Positions 25,089-35,014 of a stretch of DNA of 64,000 nucleotides are shown here, in pieces. This stretch comes from Endocalyx cinctus (lineage: Eukaryota; Ascomycota; Sordariomycetes; Amphisphaeriales; Apiosporaceae). A model generated the notes under the pieces. It made no database searches. It was given only the letters and a program-made list of their open reading frames with translations, and had not been told where the DNA came from. Positions within the stretch are counted from its first letter, which is position 1. Each line of letters opens with the position of its first letter. Position numbers and translations under genes: made by a program. The stretch is from positions 1,081,835 through 1,145,834 of the forward strand of contig BCKC01000011.1 in assembly GCA_001600455.1 (NCBI GenBank), in the 5' to 3' direction.

Positions 25089-25591
25089 TTTGAGTCTTCC
25101 TTTTCAGCACCTTTTTTTTTTTATTCTTATTCTGATTATTATTTTTCAAGAAGACAAAATAGTATAATTAGGTTCGTATGTGCTTGATTTTATTTTTACT
25201 TCATCATAACTGGGTACTATTGGTACTATTTTTTTTTAAAGTGAATTGACGAACCTTTTTTTTTTTTTTTTGCTGTAAGTCTTATCAGTACCTTATCTTA
25301 ACAAGCTCCCCCTCCAACTCTCTAGCCTAGCTGCCTAGCTAGCACTCCTGGCCCTCTTGTACATTAGCGTGAGTAATTATCGTAATAACGGGAAACCAGA
25401 TACTATGCATCTAAGTAGCTAAGTAGCTCACCAGCTCACCTGCAATAAGCTCCATGATAATACCCTAGCTGCAGTTGAAATGTTAAGTCATAGGAACACG
25501 AGTCATGCTTCATAAATTTGTACAAGATTGGATTCTAATGTAAGCAGAGAGTCCTGCAATCGATTCTTTCTTTCCAATTCAAAATCTCCCC
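25089..25591. promoter_or_regulatory. Divergent promoter region SAS10/TSC10
   Basis: Head-to-head spacer of 503 bp. It contains T-rich runs near 25,111, 25,229 and 25,257 and a CTAGC/AAGTAGCT repeat cluster at 25,323-25,432. It presumably drives both genes; no specific factor site is claimed. Confidence 0.6.
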
Positions 25592-26804
25592 ATGGAACCT
25601 ATCTCCAAGTTGAATTCCTCTACAGCCATTTTTAGCGTCGCTGGTCTGGTTATCTTATTAGCATCAGCCGTCGCAATGGGCATCTTTGGAGGTAAAAATC
25701 AAATGCCCGTAGAGGGCAAGGTACGACAATGAATGAATTCACTGTGAATCAGCGCTTATATTATATCTAACCATTCTATTTTCGCAGACAATTCTGATAA
25801 CGGGTGCGTCTGAGGGAATGGGACGCAGTGCTGCTCGACAGATGGCCGAAAAAGGAGCGAATGTCATAATTGTATCTCGAAACGCAGCGAAGCTAGAACA
25901 AGTCTTAACAGAGATCAAGGTCTGTTACGTTTTTATCCCATTAATATTTTTTTTGAATCCATAATTGACTGATTCCTTCATCGGTCTTTTTTTTTTTTTT
26001 TTTTAGGCTGCCGCACGTAACCCCGATACACAACAGTTTCACTATATCACCGCCGACGTCTCTAAACCTGACTATGCAGTACCGCTCCTCGCCGAAGCAA
26101 TTGAATGGAATAATGGCCAACCATTAGATATTGTATGGTGTATCGCCGGGATGTCGACCCCGGATTTCTGGTTTGAAGCCCCGTTATCTCTGTCACGAAA
26201 GCAAATGGATATCAACTATTGGGGATGCGCAGAGATGGCCCACGCTATCCTCCGTCTATGGTGTGCACCTGGTGCGCCAGTGTTGCCTGAGCCAAAACAT
26301 CTGATATTCACAAGTTCTGTGGTAGCCTTTTTCCCCATGGTAGGCTATGGTCCCTATACTCCCCCGAAGGCGGCTATGCGTGCACTCGCCGATACTTTGG
26401 CCCAAGAACTTGAGACATACCCACAGAAGGTAAAGGTTCATATCGTTTTCCCTGGATCAATTTCTAGTCCCGGTCTTGAGAGAGAAAACATGACAAAGCC
26501 TAAGATTACTCAAATTCTGGAAGAGGGTGACCCGGTGCAAAGTCCAGATACCGTCGCTGCGAATGCTATTCACGGACTAGAGAAAGGCCAGCACATTATC
26601 ACCGTGGGATTCCTGGGACAAGCTATGAGCTGGGGCTCTATGGGTAGCTCCCCTCGGGCGAATTGGCTTATTGATACTCTTGGATCTTTGCTGGTGCCGC
26701 TTGTCTTCTTATTCGTTTTGCCTGATATTTTTGGCAAGATCAGAAAATATGCGAGGAAAAACGGGCATCCTGTGAACTATCGCAAGAAAGGTAATGATGA
26801 ATAA
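25592..26804 (+). CDS. TSC10: 3-ketodihydrosphingosine reductase (SDR), ER membrane
   Basis: Three exons, 25592-25720, 25788-25919 and 26007-26804, give 352 residues. An N-terminal helix (residues 11-34) is followed by the short-chain dehydrogenase nucleotide motif TGASEGMG at 48-55, then CIAGMS, a Ser near 190 in FTSSVV, and the catalytic YTPPK (Tyr204, Lys208). The motif GYGPYTPPKAAMRALADTL and the C-terminal hydrophobic hairpin (LVPLVFLFVLPDIF) are typical of Tsc10/KDSR. It reduces 3-ketosphinganine to dihydrosphingosine with NADPH in the second step of sphingolipid synthesis, at the ER. The third intron boundary is preceded by a T18 tract. The YxxxK loop reads YTPPK rather than the common YSPSK, which is a tolerated change. 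Confidence 0.94.
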
Positions 26805-27489
26805 GGATATTTAATAGATGTCTCAGTTATTCATCTTCTTTGTTCACAGCTGTTATGCCCCAAAATCATATTCTACCTTGTAGTTACATTGTAGTAACTA
26901 CTGGGCACCTACTACTAAGCAGGTATGGGTAACCCACCCCATTCCTCGATGCTATTACATTTGAAAAATGGCACAAATTATCATTTTAAAATATCCTTTC
27001 ATACTCCTATATCAGTCATGTTTGAAACTTGGTTTGGTCAGTCTCAGTACTCCGAGGTTAACTGAATATACTTGGCGTTCAACAGTTACCTATGCCTAGG
27101 TAGGCTGGCTGGCTGGCACGCTGGTAGGCGTTAGGTAGATCTGTCTATCTGTGTAATATAATCTTATATCCCGTTTAATTGTTTAAACGCATTACGGAGG
27201 TCTAAGCAAGACTACTATGGATCTAGCCAATTGTAACCTTAAATTAATAAAGCTTATTTAGCGGATCAATTCACTTAACTAATACACTATGTAATACTCC
27301 GTAATCTCCCTCAAATTAACAATAAACAAATAAAAATAAAAAAAAATTTCTCCAGCTGACCACCTTTCTCCTTTATCATCACCATCATCAGCTGCCGACA
27401 GCTGCGCATACCATCATCTTTCCACATCACATCACAGGCCCGACTACCAACTGCCACCAGCAGGCGATAAACATTTGATTGACTCTTTC
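26805..27489. other. Intergenic region upstream of the DUF3716 gene
   Basis: It holds the TSC10 3' UTR and the promoter of the next gene. A short CCTAGGTAGG plus GGCTGGCT repeat lies at 27,095-27,140 and a CATCATCATC-rich leader at 27,376-27,440. No coding exon seen. Confidence 0.6.
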
Positions 27490-28724
27490 ATGATGAAAGG
27501 CATTATCCAGCCTACGCGTGGTCGACCCAGTAAAGTCACCAAACCTGCTCATACGCCACATCGAGCTCGGGCTGGTATTCAACGTCGGCCAGACGACTCA
27601 TCCCTCGTCCCGAACCAAGACCCAAGTCTCGAGCAGACCGATTTTGAGGTCGGCGACGTATCCGTGGAGGAAGCAGAACATCAACAACATCATGAGCAAC
27701 AGGAGGAACAGCAGCAACAAGAACACCACGATCACCACGCTGACTTCGATCCCGATGCTGCTGCAGCTGCCGCGGCAGTAGCAGCTGTTCAGCAGCAGCA
27801 GCTTGATTTAGCCGCCGCCTCTATTTTATCCAGCAGCGTACAAAATTCTAACGATCAACACCAACACCAGCATCAGCACCAACATCAGCATCCCAACCTT
27901 GGCGGACCACCCGAGATGAAGTCTAGCGAGCCGGGCCCCCACACTACCGAGAGTTATGCGCTACAGTCTGGATATGAAAACGTGAATGTTGAGAGCGCGC
28001 TCGCGAAGCGTCTCGCTCGCGATCCCGGCATGCGCCTAGCCACTCAGCGACGACCGGAACAGCAACTCAATCTAGGCAGGCGAAGTAATGTCGAGGCCTT
28101 GTTCGCCCATATTGCCGGGGAGGAAGCCCCAGTCCCTTGCAAGAACTGTCACAAGGGACACGGGCCATGGAATACCTGCGTCGTTGTTGACGGACAGATG
28201 TGTGGCAGTTGTGCTAACTGCTGGTTTAATGCTTCTGGCGCCCGGTGCTCTTTCCACGGTAAGACAAGTCTGTTGGATAGCTTATCCATAATCAGTTCAA
28301 GCCTTTTTTTTTTTTTTTTTAAGTCCCCTTGACTAATTGTATAATTCTAGAAACTCGTAACCCCCAGGCACACGGAGGTCCAGTGCTTGCGCCTGACCAT
28401 ATTAATTTCCAGCTCCCAGTAGCGCCTCCCACGGCCATGGCTCCTTTCAATTTTGCGTCGGTTCCAGCATCCACCGATCCGGTAGTACGATACACGGTGG
28501 AGCAGGCCATGGCTCAGGTCCGGGCTGCAGACAGGAAAACTCGACACATGCTCATGATCGAAGCAGCAGCTAGACAGCTAGCATTTCAGATCTGCCAATT
28601 CGAGGACACTATACAGGAAGAGCAGCAACATCAGCACCAACAACATCAACAGCATCAACAGCAGAATCATAGCGGTCCACAGGGCTCCGCGCCCGCTGTC
28701 ATGAACGAACAAGATGCCGCTTAG
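27490..28724 (+). CDS. DUF3716 zinc-binding protein with Gln/His-rich repeats
   Basis: Two exons, 27490-28258 and 28351-28724, give 380 residues starting MMKGIIQPTRGRPSK; RGRP resembles an AT-hook core. After a Gln/His/Glu-rich segment and an Ala-rich run, residues 212-257 hold the fungus-specific DUF3716 Cys-rich signature: CKNCHKGHGPW, a further Cys, CGSCANCW and a last Cys before SFHE, the final residue being formed by splicing. A second Gln/His stretch precedes the C-terminus. DUF3716 proteins are uncharacterised and presumed to bind zinc; DNA or chromatin association is only inferred from the AT-hook-like start. The 92-bp intron carries a T18 tract. An in-frame TTG at 27475 upstream is not preferred, since two ATGs follow at once. 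Confidence 0.88.
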
Positions 28725-29888
28725 GCAGGGCATCTCCAGTCGTACAATTTTGAACAGCACCGCAGTGATGCTTGAACAGCACCATAGTGATGATTGGAGA
28801 GCATACTAGCGGGGCAGGTGAAGTTGCACATCTACAGAACGGTGTCGAGTCACTCTTCAAGATTAGAACTAAACCCAGGTAAACTGGCACCCTAATATCA
28901 CGATGGCAACGAAAACCCTTAATATGACGAGAAAATGCCCCTTTTCCTCTACAATATCATGCGCTGGAATGGAGCCGTGACGAGTTTCTCCCCTTTTCTC
29001 TTTCTCACACACCTCAAGAATTTCACCCCAATAGCAATGATCTCCTCATTTTGTCTAAGATCTTTGATGTTTTTGTCTGGTCTCGAAGTCTTCTTTTGTT
29101 ATTCCAAGCTTGAAGAAAAGAACAAACCCGGTTTTTTTTCTACTCTTTGACAGACCAGATTTACTTCGTACTTTACCTATATGCGCAGTAGGTGGTCGAT
29201 TGAGATATTACCGGACTTCGAAAATACCCAGTATATGCTCTATGGCTCACAAGATTGGCTACTATGAGGTTCTAGCAGTATTAGCCGAGAAAGTCGTACA
29301 GGAAATATATATAATTCACGCCCGCTTGATGCCAAAATGAAGGGCACATTGTTTTGCTTAGAGGGTGCGATGCTAGCTTGAGGCGGGTGTTTTTTTTTTT
29401 TTTTAGTGTACATCATCATATAGTATTGACTTAGGTCGTTTCATGAAAATATGATGCTCAATTGCCACGATGGATATACATACAATAAGTACATGTGAAT
29501 ATGAGATGAACAGGCTCCCAATCCAATAAACTCCATCTGATATTGACAGCCGATGATATGCAGTACAACCTACCTAGGTAGGTATCTAGGTAGGTATCCA
29601 CCTATATGATTGGAAGCAGGCAGCAGGGTCCCCCGCACTATAGTTTATATACGTCAAGTATGTAACAGGCAGACAGGTAAAGGAGACATTAGGCACATGT
29701 TCTACTACTCTATATTTTACTTCAAGTTAATTCGGCTCTTAACAAATTTATACTCAGTTGTCACACGTTAATACCATTGAAACTCCCTATCTAATAGAGT
29801 ACCCTTTACTAAGAAAAGTGATCTATCATTTAATCTATTTGACTAGGAAAATAGGGGGAAGGAAAAACAAGAAAAAGATCAACTGTCA
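28725..29888. other. Intergenic region between DUF3716 gene and sirtuin
   Basis: 1.16 kb with T-runs near 29,131 and 29,391, and a CTAGGTAGG cluster at 29,566-29,600. It contains the sirtuin promoter. A direct repeat of GAACAGCACC/GTGATG lies at 28,752-28,793. No coding exons seen. Confidence 0.6.
29566..29600. repeat. CTAGGTAGG cluster
   Basis: Three copies of CTAGGTAGGTAT-like units, one within the perfect palindrome CCTACCTAGGTAGG, about 290 bp before the sirtuin start. Confidence 0.75.
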
Positions 29889-30863
29889 ATGGCTACACCA
29901 CGCACTTCTATCTCGGAATTTAAAGAGTTGCTATCGCACAGCGACCGAATTCTTGCTTTATGTGGTGCGGGTCTCTCGGCCTCATCAGGCCTTCCCACCT
30001 TCCGTGGCGCTGGCGGCCTCTGGCGTAATCACGAATCCACCAGTCTTGCCACACCCGAAGCCTTTAGCGCCGACCCGGGTCTTGTCTGGCTCTTTTACGC
30101 ATGGAGGCGCCATTTGGCCTTAAAAGCCAAACCGAACAGAGGGCATTTTGCGCTAGCTGAGTTAGCTAGAAAGAAGGAAGGATTCTTGTGTCTGTCGCAG
30201 AATGTTGATGGTACATACAATCTTCCCTGGTCTCTTTCCTCCCCCCCCCCCTCACTAACAATACAAAAACAAGGCCTCTCGCCGCGCGCAGGTCACCCGG
30301 ATTCTCAGCTTCGCCTGCTACATGGAAGCCTTATGGACTTAAAATGCTTCGACCCGAAATGCAGTTATGTGGAGAAAAACAACTTGTCGGATCCGCTGTG
30401 TGAAGCGCTCGCGCCCGCAGCCCAAGATTACGCAGCGGACCAAACGATGCCGCTACTAGATCCGGACGTCCCACCGCCGGAAATTGACATCCAAGACTTA
30501 CCGCATTGTCCACGTTGTAAATCCGACCTACTCCGTCCAGGCGTCGTCTGGTTCGGCGAGGCGCTCGATGACCTCATGCTGATGAATATTGATAACTGGA
30601 TCTTGACTCCCGGCCGGCGCATAGATATTATGCTTGTCGTGGGCACGGCAGCTACCGTCTACCCGGCCGCGGGATATACGAGGAAGGCCTGCAGGAAGGG
30701 CGCCATCGTCGTCGTCATCAACCCCGACATCACCACCTCGTTCGATCTCGGCCCTGACGATTTCTTCTTCCTGGGAGACGCTGCGGAGATCCTACCGATT
30801 CTATTCGAAGATGTGATCGGAAAGATGGACGCGGAAGGAAATATTATCCAAGAAAATAGTTGA
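29889..30863 (+). CDS. Class III (SIRT5-like) sirtuin, NAD-dependent protein deacylase
   Basis: Two exons, 29889-30210 and 30274-30863, give 303 residues. The Rossmann start GAGLSASSGLPTFRG (26-40) and SQNVDG (103-108) bind NAD; splicing makes NVDGLSPRAGH, and LLHGS carries catalytic His124. Four zinc cysteines are Cys132, Cys137, Cys186 and Cys189. Residues FYAWRR align with the human SIRT5 segment whose Tyr and Arg contact acidic acyl-lysine; here they are Tyr70 and Arg73. This predicts removal of succinyl, malonyl or glutaryl groups rather than acetyl alone. The 63-bp intron is a multiple of three and has no stop, so its retention would add 21 residues beside the active site. The N-terminus is mildly basic (MATPRTS), so a mitochondrial location is possible but not shown. 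Confidence 0.92.
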   Translation: MATPRTSISEFKELLSHSDRILALCGAGLSASSGLPTFRGAGGLWRNHESTSLATPEAFSADPGLVWLFYAWRRHLALKAKPNRGHFALAELARKKEGFLCLSQNVDGTYNLPWSLSSPPPSLTIQKQGLSPRAGHPDSQLRLLHGSLMDLKCFDPKCSYVEKNNLSDPLCEALAPAAQDYAADQTMPLLDPDVPPPEIDIQDLPHCPRCKSDLLRPGVVWFGEALDDLMLMNIDNWILTPGRRIDIMLVVGTAATVYPAAGYTRKACRKGAIVVVINPDITTSFDLGPDDFFFLGDAAEILPILFEDVIGKMDAEGNIIQENS

Positions 30864-30993
30864 GGAGGAAATTAAGCCTCCGCGAATTGGGTAATTACCG
30901 GATGTGAGAGAGAGCTGTTGATTAGGACTCCTGGTTCAGGACGAGTGAGTTGGCGTAAAGAAAAATCGGAGCATTTAATTGCAGGCAGCTTAA

Positions 30994-31027
<34 letters not shown>

Positions 31028-31996
31028 CATCAAAATTATGTATTTTTACTTATTTATTTATTTATTTATTATTATTATTTGTTACTATACTGAATAGTTC
31101 ATACAGAAATCACGGAGAAACTATCGTTGTGACTATGAAGTCCTGAAATGCTTTATATTAACTGTCTTTCATTTCAAGGGAGTGGGTAGATAGCTATATG
31201 ACGACAACATTCTAATATTTGTTCAATATCCATGGATCTTAGTAGTAATGAGGTGCCACCATACATGACCGCAGGTACACTGTAATTTGGCATATTATGT
31301 GATTTACATTCGAAAGTATCCATCCATCCATGGATTAGAGTTAAACAACCTGTGTCACTAAGAAATTTACTCAAGTGGCAGGTGGCTCCCGTCTCAAGCG
31401 TATACACACGGATGAGTACCCAGCAATATCCGGTACTTCTGGTACCTCTGATACTCAGTAGTGATGGCAGAGGATAATACTATTTTCCTCCATAATCAGC
31501 CATGTTTTATTCCTTTCCTCTCCCCGACTTCTCAAGTATTTATCTAACTTGCTACACCTTGCTTTAGCAAATTTCGGAGCTCACTCTTGAAACTATTCGC
31601 ATCGCATTTGAAAACATTGTCAACAAATTGATAAACATGAATCAAAGACGACTCTAAAAAGGCACGACTCTAAAATATTTATACGAGGTTATCCATACTA
31701 CTTTGAAGAAAACAAACGACCATATTCTACATATTGGATATTCAGAATAGCGGTAGTCTCGCCAGACGGATGAGGAAACAAGCGCGCCTATACACAATTC
31801 GACATCGTCACAAACATCGTTATCGAAATTCCCATTCCATCTTGGAAGGCTTTCCAAATCATAGGCAATATCAAGATAGCCGCGATCACTTGTACCGACA
31901 GAAACTCTGCTCAGTTCTCTCCTATCACCCTCGAAAATTACCAAGACCTATCCCTCTACGGTTAACCGGAACCTACTAATCTTGGCGACTATTATA
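30864..31996. other. AT-rich spacer with T30 run
   Basis: It contains a 30-nt T run at 30,998-31,027, then ATTT/TTA repeats to about 31,080. Open frames near 31,734-31,979 have rhodopsin-helix-like wording in one frame (FDIVTNIVIEIPIP) but no start, continuing frame or splice signals that I can join. Confidence 0.5.
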
Positions 31997-32770
31997 ATGA
32001 TCAAGGCCTATTCGTACGAAATCTATCCCGGCCTGTACCCGCCAAAGCCTGCGAGCGTTGGTGAATTGGTCGGGATCGCCGCCGGAGTTAGTCTGATGTC
32101 TACCCTCGTCTCCTTTATATTATTGCGGTCCCTCGTCAATTTCATAGCAAAAACGAAATATCATAGTATCCATAAGCGGCTGAACTATATATCGTCTTCG
32201 CAAAGTTTGCAGCCGCCGATCGATCTCATCATGGACAATAAAACAAAAAAGAAGACCGAATATCGTCGCCGAGACATCGAAGAAGGATCTTATTTACTAT
32301 GCAATAAGAACGAGAATCGGGAGGACAAGATCAAGAGGTGTTTATCATGGACGCACTCCCTGGCCACCACCGCCGACAGGATATCGGCGTCGGCGCGGGT
32401 GGGTGGGCCCGAGGTCGCGGCGGCTTGGTGGAGGGAGGTGGACGGATTGAGGAAGATTGTGCGTCAGCGCGTGCATCCGACCTCAAAACCCGACGGCTCT
32501 ACGTTGGAGCTGGGTATGATGACGCGGTCTGGAGGAGAAATCCAGTGCCCTATAGCTGATGAAAACTCAGCACAGCGTGGGGGGAATGACGGTGCTAATG
32601 TCGGTTCACGAAAGACAGATAGCACCGTGATCGGACAAGATTTTTTACGAATGATCTACCAACCGACTCGGTCGGCCGGTGCCCGATCTGTGAGGAGTAC
32701 GAGATTCGAATCAGTCGCCGCTAGGAGCCGTGGAGGCTTATCGACAGCTTCACAGTTTGGCTCCCAGTGA
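31997..32770 (+). CDS. Orphan protein with one membrane span
   Basis: A single open frame from ATG at 31997 encodes about 257 residues. A Tyr/Pro-rich head of some 27 residues is followed by one strong hydrophobic segment (LVGIAAGVSLMSTLVSFILL) and a long basic, Ser/Arg-rich tail, so a single-pass or tail-exposed membrane protein is plausible. I recognise no family. GC content rises inside the frame relative to its flanks, which favours real coding sequence. The ATG lies just after TACTAAT at 31,974-31,980, so an upstream exon could exist, with splicing just after 31,999 or 32,004. Three bases after its stop another open frame (32773-32961) with Glu/Arg-rich content begins and could be a C-terminal part reached by splicing. 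Treat as hypothetical. Confidence 0.5.
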   Translation: MIKAYSYEIYPGLYPPKPASVGELVGIAAGVSLMSTLVSFILLRSLVNFIAKTKYHSIHKRLNYISSSQSLQPPIDLIMDNKTKKKTEYRRRDIEEGSYLLCNKNENREDKIKRCLSWTHSLATTADRISASARVGGPEVAAAWWREVDGLRKIVRQRVHPTSKPDGSTLELGMMTRSGGEIQCPIADENSAQRGGNDGANVGSRKTDSTVIGQDFLRMIYQPTRSAGARSVRSTRFESVAARSRGGLSTASQFGSQ

Positions 32771-32772
32771 GG

Positions 32773-32961
32773 ATGGCACTGGGGCTGGTGGCTAATGAGA
32801 ATACGGAAACATTAGCCAGAGGAAGAGAAGAGAATGTTCTGAGTACTGCTGTTCGTGAGGAAGACGAAACCAATGATAGATCATCCAATAGAAGGAATAC
32901 TGGGAATAAGGGTAGGAGGCGTAAACATAGGGGCCGGCTGAAGAGATATGGATATTTGTGA
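32773..32961 (+). CDS. Short Glu/Arg-rich open frame, possible 3' exon of the orphan gene
   Basis: The frame begins ATGGCACTGGGG just after the preceding stop, in a different phase, and ends in a strongly basic stretch (GNKGRRRKHRGRLKRYGYL). A GTTTGG donor near 32,756 and a CATTAG acceptor near 32,817, with GCTAATG between, could fuse it to the upstream frame. No family recognised. Confidence 0.25.
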   Translation: MALGLVANENTETLARGREENVLSTAVREEDETNDRSSNRRNTGNKGRRRKHRGRLKRYGYL

Positions 32962-33613
32962 CTCGAGTTGGCTTTCGAGATAAACCTACCGGATTCTTCT
33001 TCTTTCTTTTCTTCTCACTCTCTATTTCCCTGTTTCCACCTGTGTACATCGTCTTTTTGGTGTTTAACGGTAGATGCAACTGGCTCATCTCGATTATAGA
33101 AGGAAAGGTAGGGTGGCGTTTGCTATGTGGAATATTGAGAATATCATATCGGAAATGGCACTGTGATTTCACTTTTGAACAGACAAGATGCTAGCTGGCA
33201 ACCGAAAGTGCTCATTCCTCTGAAAACGACAAAGTAAATTCGTCTCATTAGGTATCCTCCAAGCCCTGGTTTCTCTTCTCCTCTTACACCTATCTTTTTC
33301 TATCTATAGGTAATTGTTGTTGTTACAGGTAAACGATTCTGTCCTCATTTGCCAAATACGTGTTGACTATTTCGCATCGGTGCCTCGCATCTGGCGTCGC
33401 TCGAAGGAGTAAAGAAGGAAATATACAGTCGGAAGTCTGAGATATTGAGGTCCGTTGTGTCTTTTTTTTTTTTTTTTTTTTTTTTTTCATATCCGTCCAT
33501 CTAGCCGTACACCAATCTCCGCAACGAAATCGATTATTGCAGCTATTTAATGCTTCATCTTCCTTCATCCTTGGTAGTATGCGCGCGCGGAACCCGTCGT
33601 TGTTTCCGAAAGT
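32962..33613. other. Spacer between orphan gene and MIC10
   Basis: Convergent spacer containing a T26 run at 33,462-33,487 and the 3' UTRs of both neighbours. No exons seen. Confidence 0.6.
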
Positions 33614-34043
33614 CTAAGCTTTCTTCTTCAAGTCCCTAGAGGCCTGTTTCAGGCTGAAATTGCATTCCTCGTAAGCACGGCCTGCGCCGAAACCGACGCC
33701 AACGAAGGCAGGCCAGGCCCTCCGCCGGAATAAAAGTACGGAAAAGACGACACCAAATCCAAGACCCAGGCCAGATTTTATGATCATGTTCGATAGGCAG
33801 CGATCCCACTATTCCCCCCCCGCACTCGTCAGTATTGGTTAATCAACCTATCTTCCCTGACTGGTAGAAATTTAGGAGCCGTGGTGGCAGGACTTCGGAT
33901 TATCGACGAGAGAGGGTGATTAAAATAAATAGTAGATATTAGGAAAGTTAGGAGAGCAAAATTACCTTTTCATTCAAGAGCGCCTCGCTCACAGGCCTAG
34001 ACATGGCGCTGGAGGGGGCCGGAACAGACGTCGACTCTGCCAT
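33614..34043 (-). CDS. MIC10: MICOS complex subunit Mic10
   Basis: Two short exons, 34043-33966 and 33808-33614, separated by a 157-bp intron, encode 90 residues, the normal size for this family. Exon 1 ends in LLNEK and exon 2 continues WDRCLSNMIIKSGLG, a junction that matches fungal Mic10. Two membrane segments carry the family's glycine motifs: GLGLGFGVVFSVLLF and FVGVGFGAGRAYEEC. Mic10 forms a hairpin in the mitochondrial inner membrane and oligomerises through these glycines to bend the membrane at crista junctions. The gene is easily missed because each exon is short. It is divergent from URB2, with about 970 bp between start codons. Confidence 0.95.
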
Positions 34044-35014
34044 CGTTCGATTTCTAGCTTCTTTGGATTAGAAAGAGGGAATTTTGTATTCAAGCGAAAA
34101 CAAATGGACCTAAGCGGTTAAAAAAGTATATTATGTTAGTTCAATTGAAATATTTATTCTTATATATATCCAAAAAAGAAGTTTCAGGATTTACCTGGTC
34201 GATTTGTCCCTTCGTTGTTTCTTTTGCTCTTGATAGAATAAAAAAAAAAATATTACAAAAAAGATGAGCTGGCGTTGATCAATTAATTGACTGATGCGCG
34301 ATCTATCGGAATCGAATTGGATGATTAAGACTACTTACGTAGCAGCCTAGGTACCTACACAGTAAGTAGTAGTTACCTAGGTAGAGATTATAGTATACTA
34401 CCTTAGCAGCTTAGGTACCTAGCCGCCTAGGTAAGCTGGCTGGCTGGCTGGCTGGTAGATATGTAGTTCCTTGCATACCCGAAGGCGGTGTAGTTAAGTA
34501 TTTCAGTAACTTATCTTTTAGGTTTAGTGCATTCCGAGTATTTGGCAGAATTTTATCATTGAATCTACTTTTTTTTTTTTTTTTTTTTTTTTTTCTGTCT
34601 TGGTCTGTATGTATCGTGGGACATATACATATGAAACTGTAGTATTTCCATTATACTTGACAGTTCAACCCGATATACATCTTGGCTTATCAATGAAATG
34701 CAATGTTAATTTTAGAGGTAAGATTTCATGGTTTATCACAGAAATGAAAATAGATGCTCAGAGAGGTAGTTAACCAACCCAAAGTTTCTGTCAAGGAACA
34801 GAACCTACCCTGTCTACCTTGGAGTTTTGGTGTTTAATGATATACCGCCTCTACCTATTCATCGCCAGCTCACCCGAGATCTATCCTCCTATTTCTCTCT
34901 AGAATAGTCTTCATAAACCCTCATAATCACATAATCTGAGGGGAAATATTAGCTTGTCTTATAAGTTGAAAACCTTCAGAAAGACTAATTTTTCTTCTTG
35001 AAAATAGCAATCCG
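34044..35014. promoter_or_regulatory. Divergent promoter region MIC10/URB2
   Basis: It contains a CTAGGTACC and GGCTGGCT cluster at 34,345-34,466 and a T26 run at 34,569-34,594. Both neighbouring genes start from this region. No specific sites are claimed. Confidence 0.6.
34345..34466. repeat. CTAGGTACC cluster with GGCT tandem repeat
   Basis: Units GCCTAGGTACCTA and TTAGGTACCTAG recur, then GGCT is repeated five times (GCTGGCTGGCTGGCTGGCTGG). This is the same repeat class as at 16.6, 22.4 and 29.6 kb. Confidence 0.8.

Noticed and set aside
31734..31979. Rhodopsin-like helix wording in one frame upstream of the orphan gene
   Set aside because: One suggestive helix only, stops on both sides and no splice sites that join it to another helix.
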